Source of the DNA: Chiua virens
Taxonomy: Eukaryota; Basidiomycota; Agaricomycetes; Boletales; Boletaceae
DNA: 64,000 nt
Assembly: GCA_019787685.1 (NCBI GenBank)
Contig: JAHNUO010000006.1
Coordinates: 2,232,001 to 2,296,000, forward strand
Reading direction: 5' to 3'
Numbering within the stretch: the stretch's first letter is position 1; every line of letters begins with the position of its first letter. The notes under the pieces were generated by a model that was not told the origin of the DNA, did not search any database, and worked only from the letters and a program-made list of their open reading frames with translations. Made by a program: the position numbers and the translations under genes. Below are positions 34,001 through 53,900 of this stretch, piece by piece.

Positions 34001-36445
34001 GTGTCCGTCCAGTACGACCCACATTTGACCATGGCATTCTCGACCTCGCGCGTGAGCATGACGATGACGTGGACATTTTGTTCCCAAACAAGCCTAGGGA
34101 AGACCACCAGTCAACATCGATCGTCCCACCAGCTGTTGCAGAAACTCACGTCCAGAAATCGACATATGTCGAAGGTAATGGTCCTTGGGTCGCAATGTAC
34201 CGCTTACGGGTCCCCAAGGGTTGAACATACGACGCATTCACGTAGTCATCTACTGGGGACGGGGCTCTCCGTGGATCATGTCTTATTCCTGTATCAATTT
34301 CCGCCTCTCCGATAGTCGTTGTGACACTACTTGGAGGAGCAACGGACGAAGATAACGATTCCGATGCCAATGTCTGTTCTCCGATGCTTGGTAAACCCCC
34401 TAGGCGATTCGGTAGACGCAATGGGAAGGACGGAAGTGGTCCAAGAGAAGGGGAAATTAAGGAAGGAAGCGACAGCAGCTGAGGCGGTCGGAGACGCACG
34501 GGAGTTGGCCCCGGCGATATCTCCATCGGGGTATAAAAGGGAGGCGTTGGGAGGGGAAATGCCGTGACTGGCGTAGGGGGACCTGACGTCCGGCAATCTT
34601 GGTCCGTGACGTCATACTCGATCTGAACTCGGGGAACAGTTGGACTTGGTCGCAGAGCCGCACGGAACTGTCCAGCTTCAAATCCCGCGCGAGTACCATT
34701 GATTGAAGACGACCGCGGTTCGAAATAAAATGAGTGCCTCGAAGAAGCGCTGACGACACCCGTCACTTCTTGACTATCAATCTTATCAGACGCGGGATTT
34801 GACCGGCTTCGACGTTGCATTTCAGAATCTTGCACTTGGTCTTCCCTTTCTCTGGTCTTGTCTCTTGAGCGATCCCTCGCGGTCCGACCGCGGTCCGAGG
34901 TCCTACTTTTAGATCGCTTGCTTGGATGAGAGCCTTGGTGACGGCCATCATGGAGGCGGACACGGGCATGTTCAAATGGCCAAATATGATTATACCTGCG
35001 ATTTATGGAAAATAGGTGAGTAAATCGTTGACCAAACGAATCAACGCTTCGCGAAGGACCCAAGTATGATCGACGTCGGTCATGAAAATTCAACTTTCAT
35101 ATAATGACGATCTTCGCGAGATGGGGGTGCGACCACTCGGAGCCAACAGAAAAGAAAGCACCCACCTATTCTTTGTGCCCTTTTCTACACCGGCAGTGAT
35201 CGAAAACGGAAAGGGCGTTGGATAAGGGGTCCCAGGAACCGATTTTGCGCCACTTGGTAGGCTCACTCTGCCTTGAACATGATCGGCTCCGACGGCTATG
35301 CGCGGCTTTACAGAGGAAGGAACTTGGCTTTCTTTGCTATGATGCTCCATGATGGAACGCAACCGCCGCTGTTCGGCAAGTTCGATACGATAAAATTGCA
35401 TTGCGAGGGCTTCGGTACCCTCTTCAACATTTGGATCGTGCTCGTCAGGATCAGATGTATGAGGATCATCACTAGACTCGGAACCTGATTCAAGAGTGTC
35501 AAGACCTGGGTGACGGGAAGCGGAACGATGCCTGAGGGCGGAACGATGAGCAATATCCTGCAACCAGGGAAAAGGTAGATCGTGGATTCGCCTCCTGACA
35601 CGTCTGGGAAGGCGCAAGGGAATACGTTCAGTGATACCGTGGGAAAGTTCGACGTTTTGGCGAATGGTGTCGAAGAAAGGGTTGGCGGCACGAGCAGCTG
35701 ACGGGGCGGGGGTGTTGATGAAGGGCTGTGAACCAGGGGGAGGGGGAGCGGGAGCGGCTGTGGTAGAGAAGAGGGAAAAGGCGGCTTTTGGGAGATGAGT
35801 TGTCCTGAGAGCACCAGAAGAGGACGTGGCATCCTGGTCGTCTTCCTCTTGAGGAGGGGGTTCGGTGGTGGTGAGGTGGCGAGCCTCTCTCCAGACGGCT
35901 TGAAAACCGCCACGGACCCAAGCTAGGTCACGTACAAAGCCCTCTGCACGAAACTTGCGGAGGAGGCCAGCGATGACGCTGTTATCGGGACTGACGAGAG
36001 AATCGGAATCGTAGACCAAGATGCAAGACGCGTTGGACCAATTTGAAAAACGGGCGCGAGAAGAGGGGGAGGGAAGCATGAGAGAGAGCTTCGAGAGAGA
36101 GTAAAGAGGACGCTTGAGAAGGGTTGTCGGGACGGAGAGGGAAAGGGCATGGTGGAGACGGGCTGCAGCGTGGGCAGCGTGGGGACGGATGTCGAGGACG
36201 AGGGTGAAAGGATCTGCAAGGCAAGAAGAGAGGGCAGATGGAGGAAGAGCAGAGAAGGTGAGTGGGTGAGTGGGGATAGACGGGTGGGGGTTGGTGGGGG
36301 GTAAATTATCGCTGGTGAGACGAGGCGTGCGGAGATCGGCAGCACCAAAACGAAGTGCGATGGCGTGTGCAAAGTTGTCGTTGTCGTCTGGATCGTACGC
36401 GGAATTGTTTGCAGAGGGCGTACTCGAAAAGAAATCGTTCGACAT
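31082..36445 (-). CDS. rhodanese-PTP tyrosine phosphatase (MAPK phosphatase type); frame break in the active site
   Basis: Combines an N-terminal rhodanese-like domain (around 36260-35890, FTLVLDIRPHAAHAAARL) with a classical PTP domain, as in fission yeast Pyp1/Pyp2 that dephosphorylate stress MAPK. The PTP parts are RYNHIWPFEHARVRL, NASYVQPLGTRKRYIATQGPL, WEQNVHVIVMLT, the WPD-loop region (here YLDWSDMNVPDDP, Ser for Pro) and the signature loop. The signature reads LLHC in one frame (33436-33447) and SAGVGRTGGFIAVDAV in the next, with one extra base near 33431. A Gly/Ser-rich insert of several hundred residues follows before MREQRMSLCQSLRQYVFVHA. Two introns of about 50 nt (near 32340-32390 and 32265-32312) keep the later frame. 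Start 36445 is one of three in-frame Met codons. Confidence 0.85.
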
Positions 36446-36517
36446 TTGCAAGCCAACGTCGAGGCCTAGCGCAAACAAAAGTTTGGCGTTCATCTTTCGT
36501 CCTCCATTCCGTATAAT

Positions 36518-36523
36518 CACGTG
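36518..36523. promoter_or_regulatory. CACGTG box between the PTP and MDV1 genes
   Basis: An ATCACGTGTT element in the 220-base gap between the divergent PTP (36445) and MDV1 (36666) start codons. Possible shared bHLH/Cbf1-type site. If the PTP started at 36520 this would overlap its first codons. Confidence 0.4.
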
Positions 36524-36665
36524 TTATGATGTCACTGGTCTAGACTTTTGATGTCATCCCCACATGACTTCAACCTCTCCACACTCACAGCCACACAAGG
36601 AACGACATTCCTTTTTCGTTCATTTGCTCAACTTGTTCTTGTTCGGCGTGCACCGGCAAGCACTT

Positions 36666-39187
36666 ATGGCCAAGTCGAAGCCTTCCGGAAGCACGTCTGA
36701 ATCCCCTCTCGATCCCATGTCAAAGGTCCCTCTTCGCTCCTTTTGTACACAAGAAAGATGATTCTACAAGGATTCTCTCTGACCGTACGTCCTTTGCTTT
36801 CTCCCACTCCCCCTCTGACACCCTCCAGTCGCACCCGTCATCATGACACCGAGGATGATCACCGCAACCGTGTCCTCTCGTGCGCGCGGTGCAATCAGTG
36901 CAAAGACCGTATCAAAGATGAACTTTGCTTCCCTCGGTCGCGCTCCCCTCCGTCTCACCGGTTCCCTCAATGGTCGCCGCGTCACGTCTCGTGATCTTCA
37001 AGTCGCAGAAGCAACCCAAGAACTCCTCGGCGCAGACGTTCCTGAACCAGACGGCGTCGCATCCGACGTGAGCCTCTTCCGTGGCTTTAATGCAACAATT
37101 CCCAGCGCCGAGAAAAACCGCACAAGGAGGCGGACAGTTACGCAATGTCGATGTCCCAAAGGTTGGTCTCAGAAAAATGGGCTTGCACGCGAGGGGCATG
37201 TTGGAAGACGAGGCAGAGGACGCCCATAGTGTCATCAGTGAAGACGATGTCGTGCTAGTCGACCAAACCAGACCGAGAGGCAAGAGGAGACCCAGGGCAA
37301 GTCTCAGTACCACAAAGATTTTGGGCAAGGACGAGCTCACGCGTCAAGCACAAGAAATTGCCGCCGACAAGGAAAATATGCATGTACGGCGGGTACGTGC
37401 ATGTCTCGTGACACCTCTCCTCCTCGCTCCATCCCATCCTGTCAGAGTTTGATCCAAAGCGAAATCTCAGAGGTCGAGAACAAGATTAAAGCTTTGGATT
37501 TAATTCGTGAACAATTGGATCGAGATCTGCTCAGAATTCAGGAGGATGAGTTAGAGCTAGATGCTGAACGTATGTCTCCCATTGGCTGCCTCGTCTCAGT
37601 CAGCTCACCATACATCAGTGCAAGGCATCCAAGAACGCTTAGAGTTCGAACAACCAACTTCAAAACACCACAAGTCAACGTTCAATACCCTTCCTTCGCG
37701 GCGGAGAAAAGGTACATGTCACAAGCCTCGCACCTACCGACTCACACTCACCCCGTCTTAGGGCCTGTTTTTCTGCCTTCAGAGCACGACGAACTTCCTC
37801 CCGCAATGGCATTCATGGTACTTCACACGTCTTCTCTTCCATATCATCATTCACTTTTCACCCAAGACTTTGGAAGGCCATTCGACACCAATAACTGCAC
37901 TTGATTTCTCAGAACCGTACGGGACACTAGTCAGTTCCTCCCTCGATGACCCTCAACCACGGGTATGGGACTTGATGACGGGATCCGAGATTGGTCGTCT
38001 ACGCGGTCATCGTGGCGGTGTAAAGTGCGTTCAGGTGGAGGACAACTTGTGCCTGACCGGAAGTGAAGATGGTTCTATCCGATTATGGGATCTTCGCCTC
38101 GTAGATGACGACTGGGAAAGGGGCGGGCTAAGCGATGTTTTAGAAGAAGGATCGACCACGTACCACGACGGAGAGCTCATTGAAAGATCAGACTATACAA
38201 AGTCTGGCACAGCGAGTGAAGCCGGTACTGACTACGAGGGTCCTTGCGTAAGGACGTTTGATGGACACAGTAAAGCAGTTTCGGCGCTCTACTTTGAGGA
38301 CGAGTGTTTGGTGAAACTTTGTTCGTGATTCTTTGGATGGCCGTGTTAACCATTGATAGGTTACGGGAGCATCGGACAAAACACTTCGCCAGTGGGATCT
38401 CACCACTGGCCAATGTGTACTTACGATGGACATACTTTGGGCAATCTCACACTCTCAAGTTGCCCCGCCTGGTAGCCAATTACCATTTTCTGGAGCAGCC
38501 GCTGGTACAGGTACATTTGCTGTGCCGACGCCACCATATGCGGACGGGAGTTGGGACATGTATCAAGACTTTGTAGGGGCCGTCCAGTTCTGGGGTTACG
38601 GGCTCGTAAGCGGGAGTGGCGATGGCGCAGTCAGAATGTGGGACAGTGAGTACACAACATGGTAGTGGTTGCATCCCATACTGACGATCCGTAGTGCGTA
38701 CTGGCCAAGCTCATCGGACTTTGCTTGGGCACACGGGACCTATTACCTGCCTACAGTTTGACGAGATACATATTGCAAGTGGCAGTCTGGACAAGTCCAT
38801 TCGAGTGAGTATAATCGCCGTGCAACTGGAATACATTTCTCATCCGATTGTTCCTCTTTCGAGATATGGGACGTGCGTTCTGGCGGAGTATTCGAAACTC
38901 TCAAGTACGACCACGGAGTGACTGCGCTGCAGTTCGATACTCGCAAAATTGTCGCAGCTACTGGGGAAAACGGTGTCAAGGTATACTACTCAATATTACG
39001 CTTACATTTTCATGTTTTGAGTAGTTCTTTTTTCTTTCTCGGACGCTAGATATACAACCGGACCACCATGCAGCACTCCACACTACGGACAAATGGACAC
39101 ACTCGACCGGTGGACCGCCTTCGATACATGGACCGCTACCTCGCGTCGGGCGGACGCGATTCGACCATGAAGATCTGGACACTTTGA
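36666..39187 (+). CDS. MDV1: Mdv1/Caf4-like WD40 mitochondrial fission adaptor
   Basis: Adaptor that links Fis1 to the dynamin Dnm1 on the mitochondrial outer membrane. It has an N-terminal extension ([40 protein letters not shown]), a coiled coil (about 37455-37570, [20 protein letters not shown]) and a C-terminal WD40 propeller from about 37850. Several clear repeats end in WDL, WDM or WTL, including [27 protein letters not shown] and the last [10 protein letters not shown]. About nine introns are needed. Near 37140-37144 the frame moves from RTRRRTVT to [13 protein letters not shown]. This can be repaired by dropping one base or avoided by an intron from about 37070 that would skip a segment I believe conserved. 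The start at 36666 needs a 92-nt first intron; 36843 is the fallback. Confidence 0.88.
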
Positions 39188-39638
39188 AGGTTTCGAAGAT
39201 ACCTTGGTTGCCGATTTGGACTAAGACTAGCATCAGTACACCCCGCAAGTAGATGTAGCATACAACAAACATATACAATTTACCTTATCAGTTTGTCAAT
39301 TTAGTTACTCCGTGCTGCCATCACACCCCTGGGGATCAGTCAGGTTACCGGTACTCACGCATCGTACGCGCACGAGTCAGCATGAGAACATTGATTCGAA
39401 TTTCCGGTAGGCACTGCGTGGACGTGTCACGTTGTGATATGACATTAATATTAGTTGTAGAACAACTCTCCCACTAGCTAGTACTCTCGCTCTTTCTTCA
39501 AGTTCCTGACTTATAACCTTTGATCATTGACAAGCAAGCGGGGACTTCCTTCAACGAATTTCCGTCGACAACCACTCCACAGTCGGTCCTTCAGATTCGT
39601 TGACCAGCTGTCTCTCGTACTGGATAACGCAAATCTAA
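39188..39638. other. intergenic, probable ABC transporter promoter
   Basis: About 450 bases between the MDV1 stop and the transporter start, same strand. No supported gene. Confidence 0.5.
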
Positions 39639-46235
<6,597 letters not shown>

Positions 46236-46377
46236 AACACTTTTATTCACGAGCAGACGTTACGCGTACTGTAGTCGAACCGAGGATGAATAGAAAACAG
46301 ACAGCACCAAACGAGAGCAAAGACACGTTGGAACAGAACGAACACTCGAAACCGTTTTTTTAGAAATCTTGTCAGAT

Positions 46378-48285
46378 TCAAGGTCTTCTGTGACCCGAAT
46401 CTTCGCCGCGACTACTACGATAGTAGTCTCTGACCCGCGTTCCTTCGCGCGACGTGGTGTTGTACCTCTCGCCATCAGCATGCTGGGATGAGCCGCCATG
46501 ACCCGAACCATATCTTGGAGGCGGGCTGAGTGAACGACGTCTAGCAAAAACTGTCATTCGTGTAGCATTGTGTGGCAAGGAATAAACACACCGCGATCGC
46601 GAGCCGTTAGCGTTATTGCCAGGGTAAGGCGGAGGTGGCGTTGCCGCGTGTCGGCGAGATTCCTGGGCTGAATAATGACTCCTGGAAATGACACATCGGT
46701 CAGCCTCGGACCTGGCGGCAGAGTGATATCGTTGCTCACCGAGTGCCCTTGTCGTGGTCATCTCTCCCAGGCGGGGGACCAGGGGGAGTGCGGGGCCTTC
46801 CGCTCTGCGCCGCATGCGGCATGCTTCTGTCATCGGAATGGGGGTGGCGCCGATGATCGTAGGTTTCGCGATGAGGCGGTGCCTCGCTCAGAGGGTCCCT
46901 ATGCGCTGCGCGATTGTTAGCTCGGTCATGTCGGGACACGGGCTGTGCAGGGGGCGGACTCCGCATGCGGTAGTCATCGGAATCGCGGCGGGAAGAGTAG
47001 TCACGGGCCTCACGGCGGTCGCGCGGTGGTGGGGTCACTGCCCGTCGATGCTCGCGTGTGGGAGGGGCTGGACCCGAAGACGTGTCGTAATGACGGCCCT
47101 CCCTCGAGCTTGGGTGTTTCGAATAGTCATCCCTGTTTGAGTAACCTTCCCTATTGTAATCACGGGTATGACCACGGTCGCGTGACTGCTGATCGTGCGC
47201 AGGACCACTGCGTCTGAGGTGCCATCTTGAGTGAGGTGGAAAACGAGCGTACAGTTCACACTTACGATTGCGTACTCGGACGAGGACACTCCCTGTCGTG
47301 GATCATGAATTCTGTGACAACCGTCTCGATAACAAGGCGCTTACCTCGCCCAATGACCATTTTCGCCACAGTTGAAGCATGCGCCAGGATCTTCGGGTCG
47401 TTTGAACGTTCGGCCACGGCTGTGAGACAGCTCGACCCGGATTTTATTGCCCATGAAATACCCCTCATGGTATCTCGCCACACTTTCTTCGGCAGCCTCC
47501 CTAGTATCGAACTCCTAAACACAGCCTCGAGGGTGAGCGTACACCCCAGATATGCCGAAAAGTTCTTACCACGAAGCCATACCCAAGTCTAACGCAAACG
47601 TGACGTCAGCGTTGAACCCTTTCGATTGACGAAAAAAACGACACACTTGAGCTCGATGGTGACGATATTGCCGATCTTGCCAAAGCAATTTCGCAAATCG
47701 TCCGGACGCGTATGATCAGGAAGTCCACCGACGTAAACTTTGTTCGGCTAAGTGGCGCAGGAGGTGAATACCGAGGCCAGATAAAACGAGGTGGGAAGCG
47801 ACAGGAGAGAAGGAAAGCGGCAGAGACCAATGTAGCGAAACAGCAGCAACCCCATCAAGCGTTTTTTAACAGAGAGAGAGCCCAGAAGCGGAGAGAGAGA
47901 CAAGAAACCCTATCGTCGCAGCGTCCTCGGGATCTCGAAAAAAGGTTGGCGTAGCTGCCAAGTCCAAAAGCCAGATTACCAGATATCGCCCCCAGAGCTG
48001 CGAGAGAACTGCCCAGGAGAGGAGAACATCGAGATAGGCAGGAGACAAGGAAGAGGAGAAAGAGCAAGAAGGAGACCTAAGCACCTTGACTTGTCTGTCA
48101 CGAGTAGAATCAGTCTTCGTATCTTCAAAGGACTTGCTCGTCAAAACTTCCTGAAGGTGGCCAGAATCGTCATCAAGCTGGACGTCGGCAGCACCGTTGT
48201 CAATGTCGTGAGTAGCGGGGGCCATAGCTGTATCGAAGTCGTCGTCAGCGATGCTCCACTCAGCGGTGTACGTGTTTGGCCCCAT
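46378..48285 (-). CDS. RRM and zinc-knuckle SR-like RNA-binding protein
   Basis: Probable splicing or mRNA export factor similar to RSZ/SRSF7 proteins. One RRM is assembled from three exons: NKVYVGGLPDHTRPDDLRN (RNP2), then LGYGFVEFDTREAA (RNP1) across a 19-nt exon at 47570-47588. A canonical CCHC knuckle follows (CFNCGENGHWAREC) and then about 230 residues rich in Arg, Ser, Asp, His and Pro. The stop is at 46378. The start is less sure. A 67-codon acidic exon (48285-48085) joins in the same phase to the RRM exon (from 47747) through a 337-nt intron, far longer than others here. Near 46545 a second donor (GTGTTT) keeps the Arg/Ser frame to the end. Confidence 0.75.
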
Positions 48286-48434
48286 TGCGGCAAAGCCGTG
48301 AGTGTTCTTGTCAGCAAATTTTTTAATTTTTAATTTATTTTCCCTGTCTGCTAACCAACTCAGCGGCTAAACGGATTATACGATTCGTCTACACTACAAC
48401 TGTCCAACTCAGGTCCATTCAATAAAAAAATCAT

Positions 48435-50367
48435 TCAGGTAACGGTCCACAACCCGCTGACAACTCCAATCACGACGAGCACAAGAATACCGCCCAGCGC
48501 CTTCGTGTTGAGGGCAACAGCGCCACTAGTACTGGGAGCAGAGCTGGATCCCCCGCCAGAACCAGAGGAACCACCACCAGGAAGGGTCGGGACAGAGGTG
48601 CTCGTGGCACTAGCCAAGCAGGAGGAAGCCGCAGCATTGGCTGCACTGGTGCCCGATGGTGCGTGTGAGTTGACGGTACCATTGCCAGCAAAGCTGCAGG
48701 CCTGAGCGTTGTTGTTATTGTCGGCATAGTACTGGCTCATTACCCAGGACAGCATCACGGCTACGAAACATATTATTAGTAATTTGACTCGTATGGAAAA
48801 GGAGTGATGCATACTTGGATCGCACGCGGAAACCACACCGTACACACCGTTGGCACCGTTCGCCGAAATAGCATTGCAATTGCCGCCGGCCTGCCCAAGT
48901 ATGCTGCATCCGTAGTCAAGCAGCGCACCAACGATTGCACTATAGTTGGACGTCGACGGAGTAAACTGGCAACTCAAGTTGTTCTCCAAGCAATTGCAGG
49001 CGGCAAGGTTGGGGGTGGGGGGTAAGGTGGAGGAGGCGAGCATGGTCGAGTTCTGCTGTGGGCAAGCCGGGTAACTCGTTGATCCGGCTGAGCTCTTGGA
49101 GGGTGAATTGGGAGGCAAGGCCCCAGCGTACTGAGTCTTCAGGTTGTCGAAATTTTGGTTGACAGTGACCGTGCTGCCATCAGCGGAGATGGAGACAATG
49201 CCATACTCGCCTGCAGCGCTTTCGGCGGGGAAATAGGAGAAGGCCATACCACCCGACCAGACAGGGGACATTTCAGAGCTGAGAAGAGCTCCGACCTCAC
49301 TCCAGTCCGTTACCGGAGTCGTCGGGCAGCCGAACTCGCTAAAGTAGGCGGGGACGTTGTAGGCCGAGTAAAGAGCCTCCGTTGCAGCATAACCTGAATC
49401 CTGGTAGGTCGAATTTCCACACCACTGGCTGTGCGGGTGTTAGACATTAAATTAAGAACAGGAGCAAGTTGGGGGTACGCACTAATTGTTAAGCCCGTAA
49501 AGATCGATCGCGGTAGAACCCGATTTGGCGTTCGATGGATCACACGAAAGATATTCGGCCAGCGGAAGGATCCAGTTATCACCACCATCAATGGCGGCAT
49601 AACCAACAAGTGCCGTGGACTTGATAGAATTCCTACGGCAAAAATAGTTGAGTGTGTAAGAACAACCTTGGCGCAGCACTCACAAATATGCCTTGATGTC
49701 GCGCGCGGCTGCCTTTACAAAGGCAGCAGCAGCAGTTCCGTTGGCTGCAATGACGACTTCGTTTCCAACATTATAGGCCAAGACGTTGTCGTACTTTGAA
49801 AACGCCTGGATAGTCTCGAGATACTGGTCAAGTAGGGCCGTGGTCCACGAGGGAGAAAGGCGATCGATCGAGCCATTCAGAGGCAGTGCCAAATCAATGC
49901 TACCACACGGTCCCGGTCAGGACTCCCCGGACAAATGTGGGATTGCGACAAAGATGGCTTACATGGTGTAAATTCCGGCGCCGCTGAACAGCTGCATGCA
50001 TGCATCGTGGTTGAGGGAAGAGTTGACGCTGTACGCACGAATGGTGTTGACGCCGAGTTCCTGGATGTATGGGAGGTCTCGCTGACAGGAAGTACCATTG
50101 GCCAAGGGGTCGATGAAAGTAGAAGGCTCGAGGAAAGGGTTGTTCGCGTCAGCAACGACCTGGCCTAAAAGAAAAGATTGGGACGAGACGACAGCAAGAA
50201 AGGTAGGCACACTGACCTTGTTCTTGGTATGCAATTCCCTTGATATAAAATCTATTGCCATCGGCGGTATAGAGGTATCTTCCAGCCCGAGAGACGGATT
50301 GGATGGCATGTACGCCGGAGAGGATGGCGCCCGCGAAAGCGAGTGCAGCTGCAATGCGAGAACGCAT
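48435..50367 (-). CDS. GH72 1,3-beta-glucanosyltransferase (Gas/Gel family) with X8 domain, GPI-anchored
   Basis: Cell-wall enzyme that elongates and branches beta-1,3-glucan. It starts with a signal peptide (MRSRIAAALAFAGAILSGVHA). The GH72 domain carries both catalytic glutamates, in YNVGNEVV (acid/base) and YFSEFGCP (nucleophile), plus GIAYQEQG and NTIRAYSV. A Cys-rich X8/CBM43 domain follows (CNCLENNLSCQF, DYGCSILGQAGGNC). The C-terminus is Ser/Gly-rich and ends with a hydrophobic tail, the usual GPI signal. Introns of about 50-60 nt lie near 50165-50216, 49900-49962, 49632-49682, 49434-49485 and 48760-48814. The frame is intact. The length of about 550 residues is normal. Confidence 0.93.
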
Positions 50368-50933
50368 GGCTGATGAAAGTAAAGAAAGAAAGGCAAAGAA
50401 CGTCGGAAATCTGAGAGGCGAGTTAGGTGGTGTAATTATGGAGCGTGGGGTAAACGTTGATCCGTTTTTAAATTATGGCTCAACCGTATTCACGTAATCA
50501 CCCATCAACGTTGAACCCAGAAAGCAACGACGCATAGATTGCACAATAAGTACACAACATAATGCTGCGGCATGGTTTGCCATTAAACAGACATTGCTTT
50601 AGATGTGTGGAAGATTAAGGCTGTACAAATGCGGCAGATAGAAAAAGTACCAAGACAAATGAAAGTGTTCAGAAAGCAAGACCAAGTAATAGCTATGGAG
50701 TTAAAAGTTGTGTATGCCGGACCAAAGTACAAGTGCGTGGTGATATATGATCGAAGCCGGCCGCGCCCATAGGTCGAACAGGTACTCCGGGAAGATGAGA
50801 CGAGGGAAGCAACAAGCAACATGGTGGTATCGGGTGTCGAACGCATCGGTTAGAATATACATAGAAATAGGGCATTAGCGAGTGGTTAGTACGTCGAAAG
50901 CCAATCGCGAGAGCAGTGGTCAACTTAGGATGG
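50368..50933. other. intergenic, probable GH72 promoter
   Basis: About 565 bases between the GH72 start and the Pumilio stop, same strand. No supported gene. Confidence 0.5.
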
Positions 50934-53900
50934 TTACATCCCGTAGCCGTAGCTCTGATAGGGATCGCTCAATGATCCGGTGAGACCAATGTTGCCAAAG
51001 CTCACGTTTGGGTACGCCGACACGCCGGAATAGCCGCTCGCGTGGGTATGCGGGGGTGTCAAGCTAGGGTTATGAGGCGAGCTGTTTTGCAAAACGTATC
51101 CATCAATGGAGCGTGCTTGCAGGCCATGCAGTTGAGGAGGCGCCAGATGTGAGTGGCCATAAGATCCTTGCCCTTGCATCCCGTAAAGGCCGGCCTGCGA
51201 TCCATACATCTCCGCAATCGGTCCACTGGGATGAATGTTCTGCGGGAGGTGCCGCCCGGCAGCGGAAGGATGACCCAAACCGAGCGCCTGATTGTTCATG
51301 TTCATGTTCATGATCTGTGGTCCATGATATCCGCCATTGTAGTTGTCCACTTGCTCACGTTGAAGTTTGTTTTGAATCCGTTTACCGTAAGGAGTATTGC
51401 GGATGAGCGGGAGAACCGGGACGAATACCCTCAACCAGAAGTGCACGTTGGGTAGGTTCTGCGTAGTCCAGCGCGGTCTAGGTATTGTCAATAGGCAGTA
51501 TTTCCGAGTAATATCAACACCAACTTGAACACAATAGTTGCCATACGAGTCGCGCAACAATTTCTCCAAACGGGAACGATTGAGTAATTCTTCAACGAGT
51601 ATTTTTCTAGTACTGTGTTCAGCCACGCGAATGCACTGTGTAATGTACTTAGTAAGGCCAATATACTTTTCGCAACGTGACAAACCTTTTCAATCACGTT
51701 CGAGCTGAATTTCTGAACAGAAAGAGCGCAAACATTCCCTGTGAACTGACGTATGACGCCATCACTGAAACGATTGTCGTTGAGATCCAGAATGTATTGT
51801 ACGACCTGGCAGCCGAAAAAAAACTGTCAACTTGACACCGACATGATGTTTTAGGGTACTTACGTAGTTTCCATAAGGATCCTGGACCAACGTCAAGGCG
51901 TTATAGGTGATTTCATTCACGAGTTGGGCGCGTTGGTGATCGGAAGCATGATCGATGCACCGTTGCAGAACACAACACCCATGACGGTGAGTGGCGACTT
52001 CGACGCAGTTGGCAGCGACAGCGTTGTAGATAAACTACAAGGGTAAACATTAGTGTGAAGATCTCATAAGGATGCGCCACAAGTACCTGGTTGTCCTCAG
52101 GGGCGAGCTTGTTGAGACATTTCTGGATGACATGATTGCCGTTGAGATCCTTGATCAGCACAACAACGTGGAGGCTGAGTGCGACAATAATGGAGTGAAT
52201 CTGAACATTGTATCTCTGATCAGTCTAAATTCCTCCGTAAGTCTGGAAGAGGAACTATGGAATGAAACTGACTTGCCTGCCGTCTAGTGGACAGGAAGTC
52301 AATCATTTTTTGAACGGCACGAGTGCCATGCATGTTAAGCGATATATTGACCAAGTCTTGCGCAACCGATTCGCAGATTACGTTCCGTTGTTCGTCAGTG
52401 GAAAATTCCAAGAGCTTTTGACACAAGTAATTGCCAAAAGGATCTTCGCTCCGTCAGTGTGATAGCTGACATAAAGTTCCTTGCAGGACTCACCTGTCAT
52501 CAGGTCGGCAAAATGACCAAATGTTTCACGGAATATCATGTCACGATGTTCTGGAACACCCTCCTCAAGCTTCTTTTGAAGGTACCGGCAGCCGTGCTGA
52601 TCCTTGCACAGTGATGGGATTTCACCCTGCAGGTCTTCAATGCGGGTGGCCGCAAATCGGTTAACTAGAAAGAATTTTAATCAGTTTCCTTGTTTAGCGA
52701 ACAGAGCGACGTACGATCCATGTCACCTCGCTTGTGCTTGGGACCATGTAAACCGTTCATCTTGCCGTCAGGGTGCGCCGCCACGCCCAAGGCCAAGGCC
52801 GTAACGCGACCCATTGTGGTGATACAGCGCAGTCGAGCCGCTCGAACCATTAGTTGCAGGACCATTCCGAGCAGGAGCGTCGAAACCGTAAGCACCGTAG
52901 TGAGAATTATCCAATTGACTGGCGAGACCATACACCGGATCGACACCATACTGCTATGAGGGGGTAAGAGAGACATCAGATATGATAAAGTGTCGAAGTA
53001 CCTCGAATGACAAGCCAGGATCACTGAACTGGCTGGATGGCAATCGAGATAACGATGGTTGAATATCGACTTTTGCGGATTCGTCAGTGTGGGTTCCCTT
53101 GCGAGGATAAGCGACCACTCAAGTTTTGGTTATCAGCTGTGAGAGGCGTGCCAGGAGTCTGCAGCAGATGATTACTGCTACCGTTAGAAATGGATAGAGG
53201 CGTAGCAGGGACAGATCGCGTCGCAGTATTGAGGCCGTCAAGAGGACCTGAAGGAGAACCCCGACGAGAGGTCGGAGCTCCAGCCGAAGCAAGGTTCATC
53301 TGCGACTGCTGACCGCCATGGGGCGTCGACGTCCCAGAGATCGCGGCAGCAAGCCTTCCATTGAGATCCATCGAGGTCAAGGTGAGCGTTGGATTCGTCA
53401 CCGTACGACGTTCGACCTTGGAGTTGATGCCATCTGGGACACGTGAATTGCCCAAGAACTGAGGCCATTCGGATGGCTTCTCACTGCGAGAAGCAAAAGA
53501 GTTCCGCGGAGACGTCTGCGGACGATGAGCGAGGTCCAGAGCAGCGGAGGACGTGGAAATCTAACGAAAACCTAAGAAACACAGTACAACAGCTCAACCG
53601 AGAATCTTACCTTGTTTGCAAAGGATGCAAACTTGTCATCGTCCGACGTCGGGAGGTTTCTCATAGCATCTTCAAAACATGAGGCACGACGGACAAAAAT
53701 AAAATTCAAACTCACTGTGCATCTCTTGGTCCAGCTGCTCGTCGAGCATCATACCGACATTGTACTGTTGCCTAGGGCCTGGATGGTCCTCGTCGTCATA
53801 TCGCACTCTAGACATGATTGACTGCGCAACTGCACCAGGGCTTGGCGTCGCCCTAATAGGTCGTTCCCCGGAGAGCGCCATCCCTCGAAAATGCTCGACG

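Noticed and set aside
46540..46600. Apparent frameshift at an A5 run in the SR-like gene
   Set aside because: A second donor two bases downstream (GTGTTT) keeps the Arg/Ser-rich frame to the stop.
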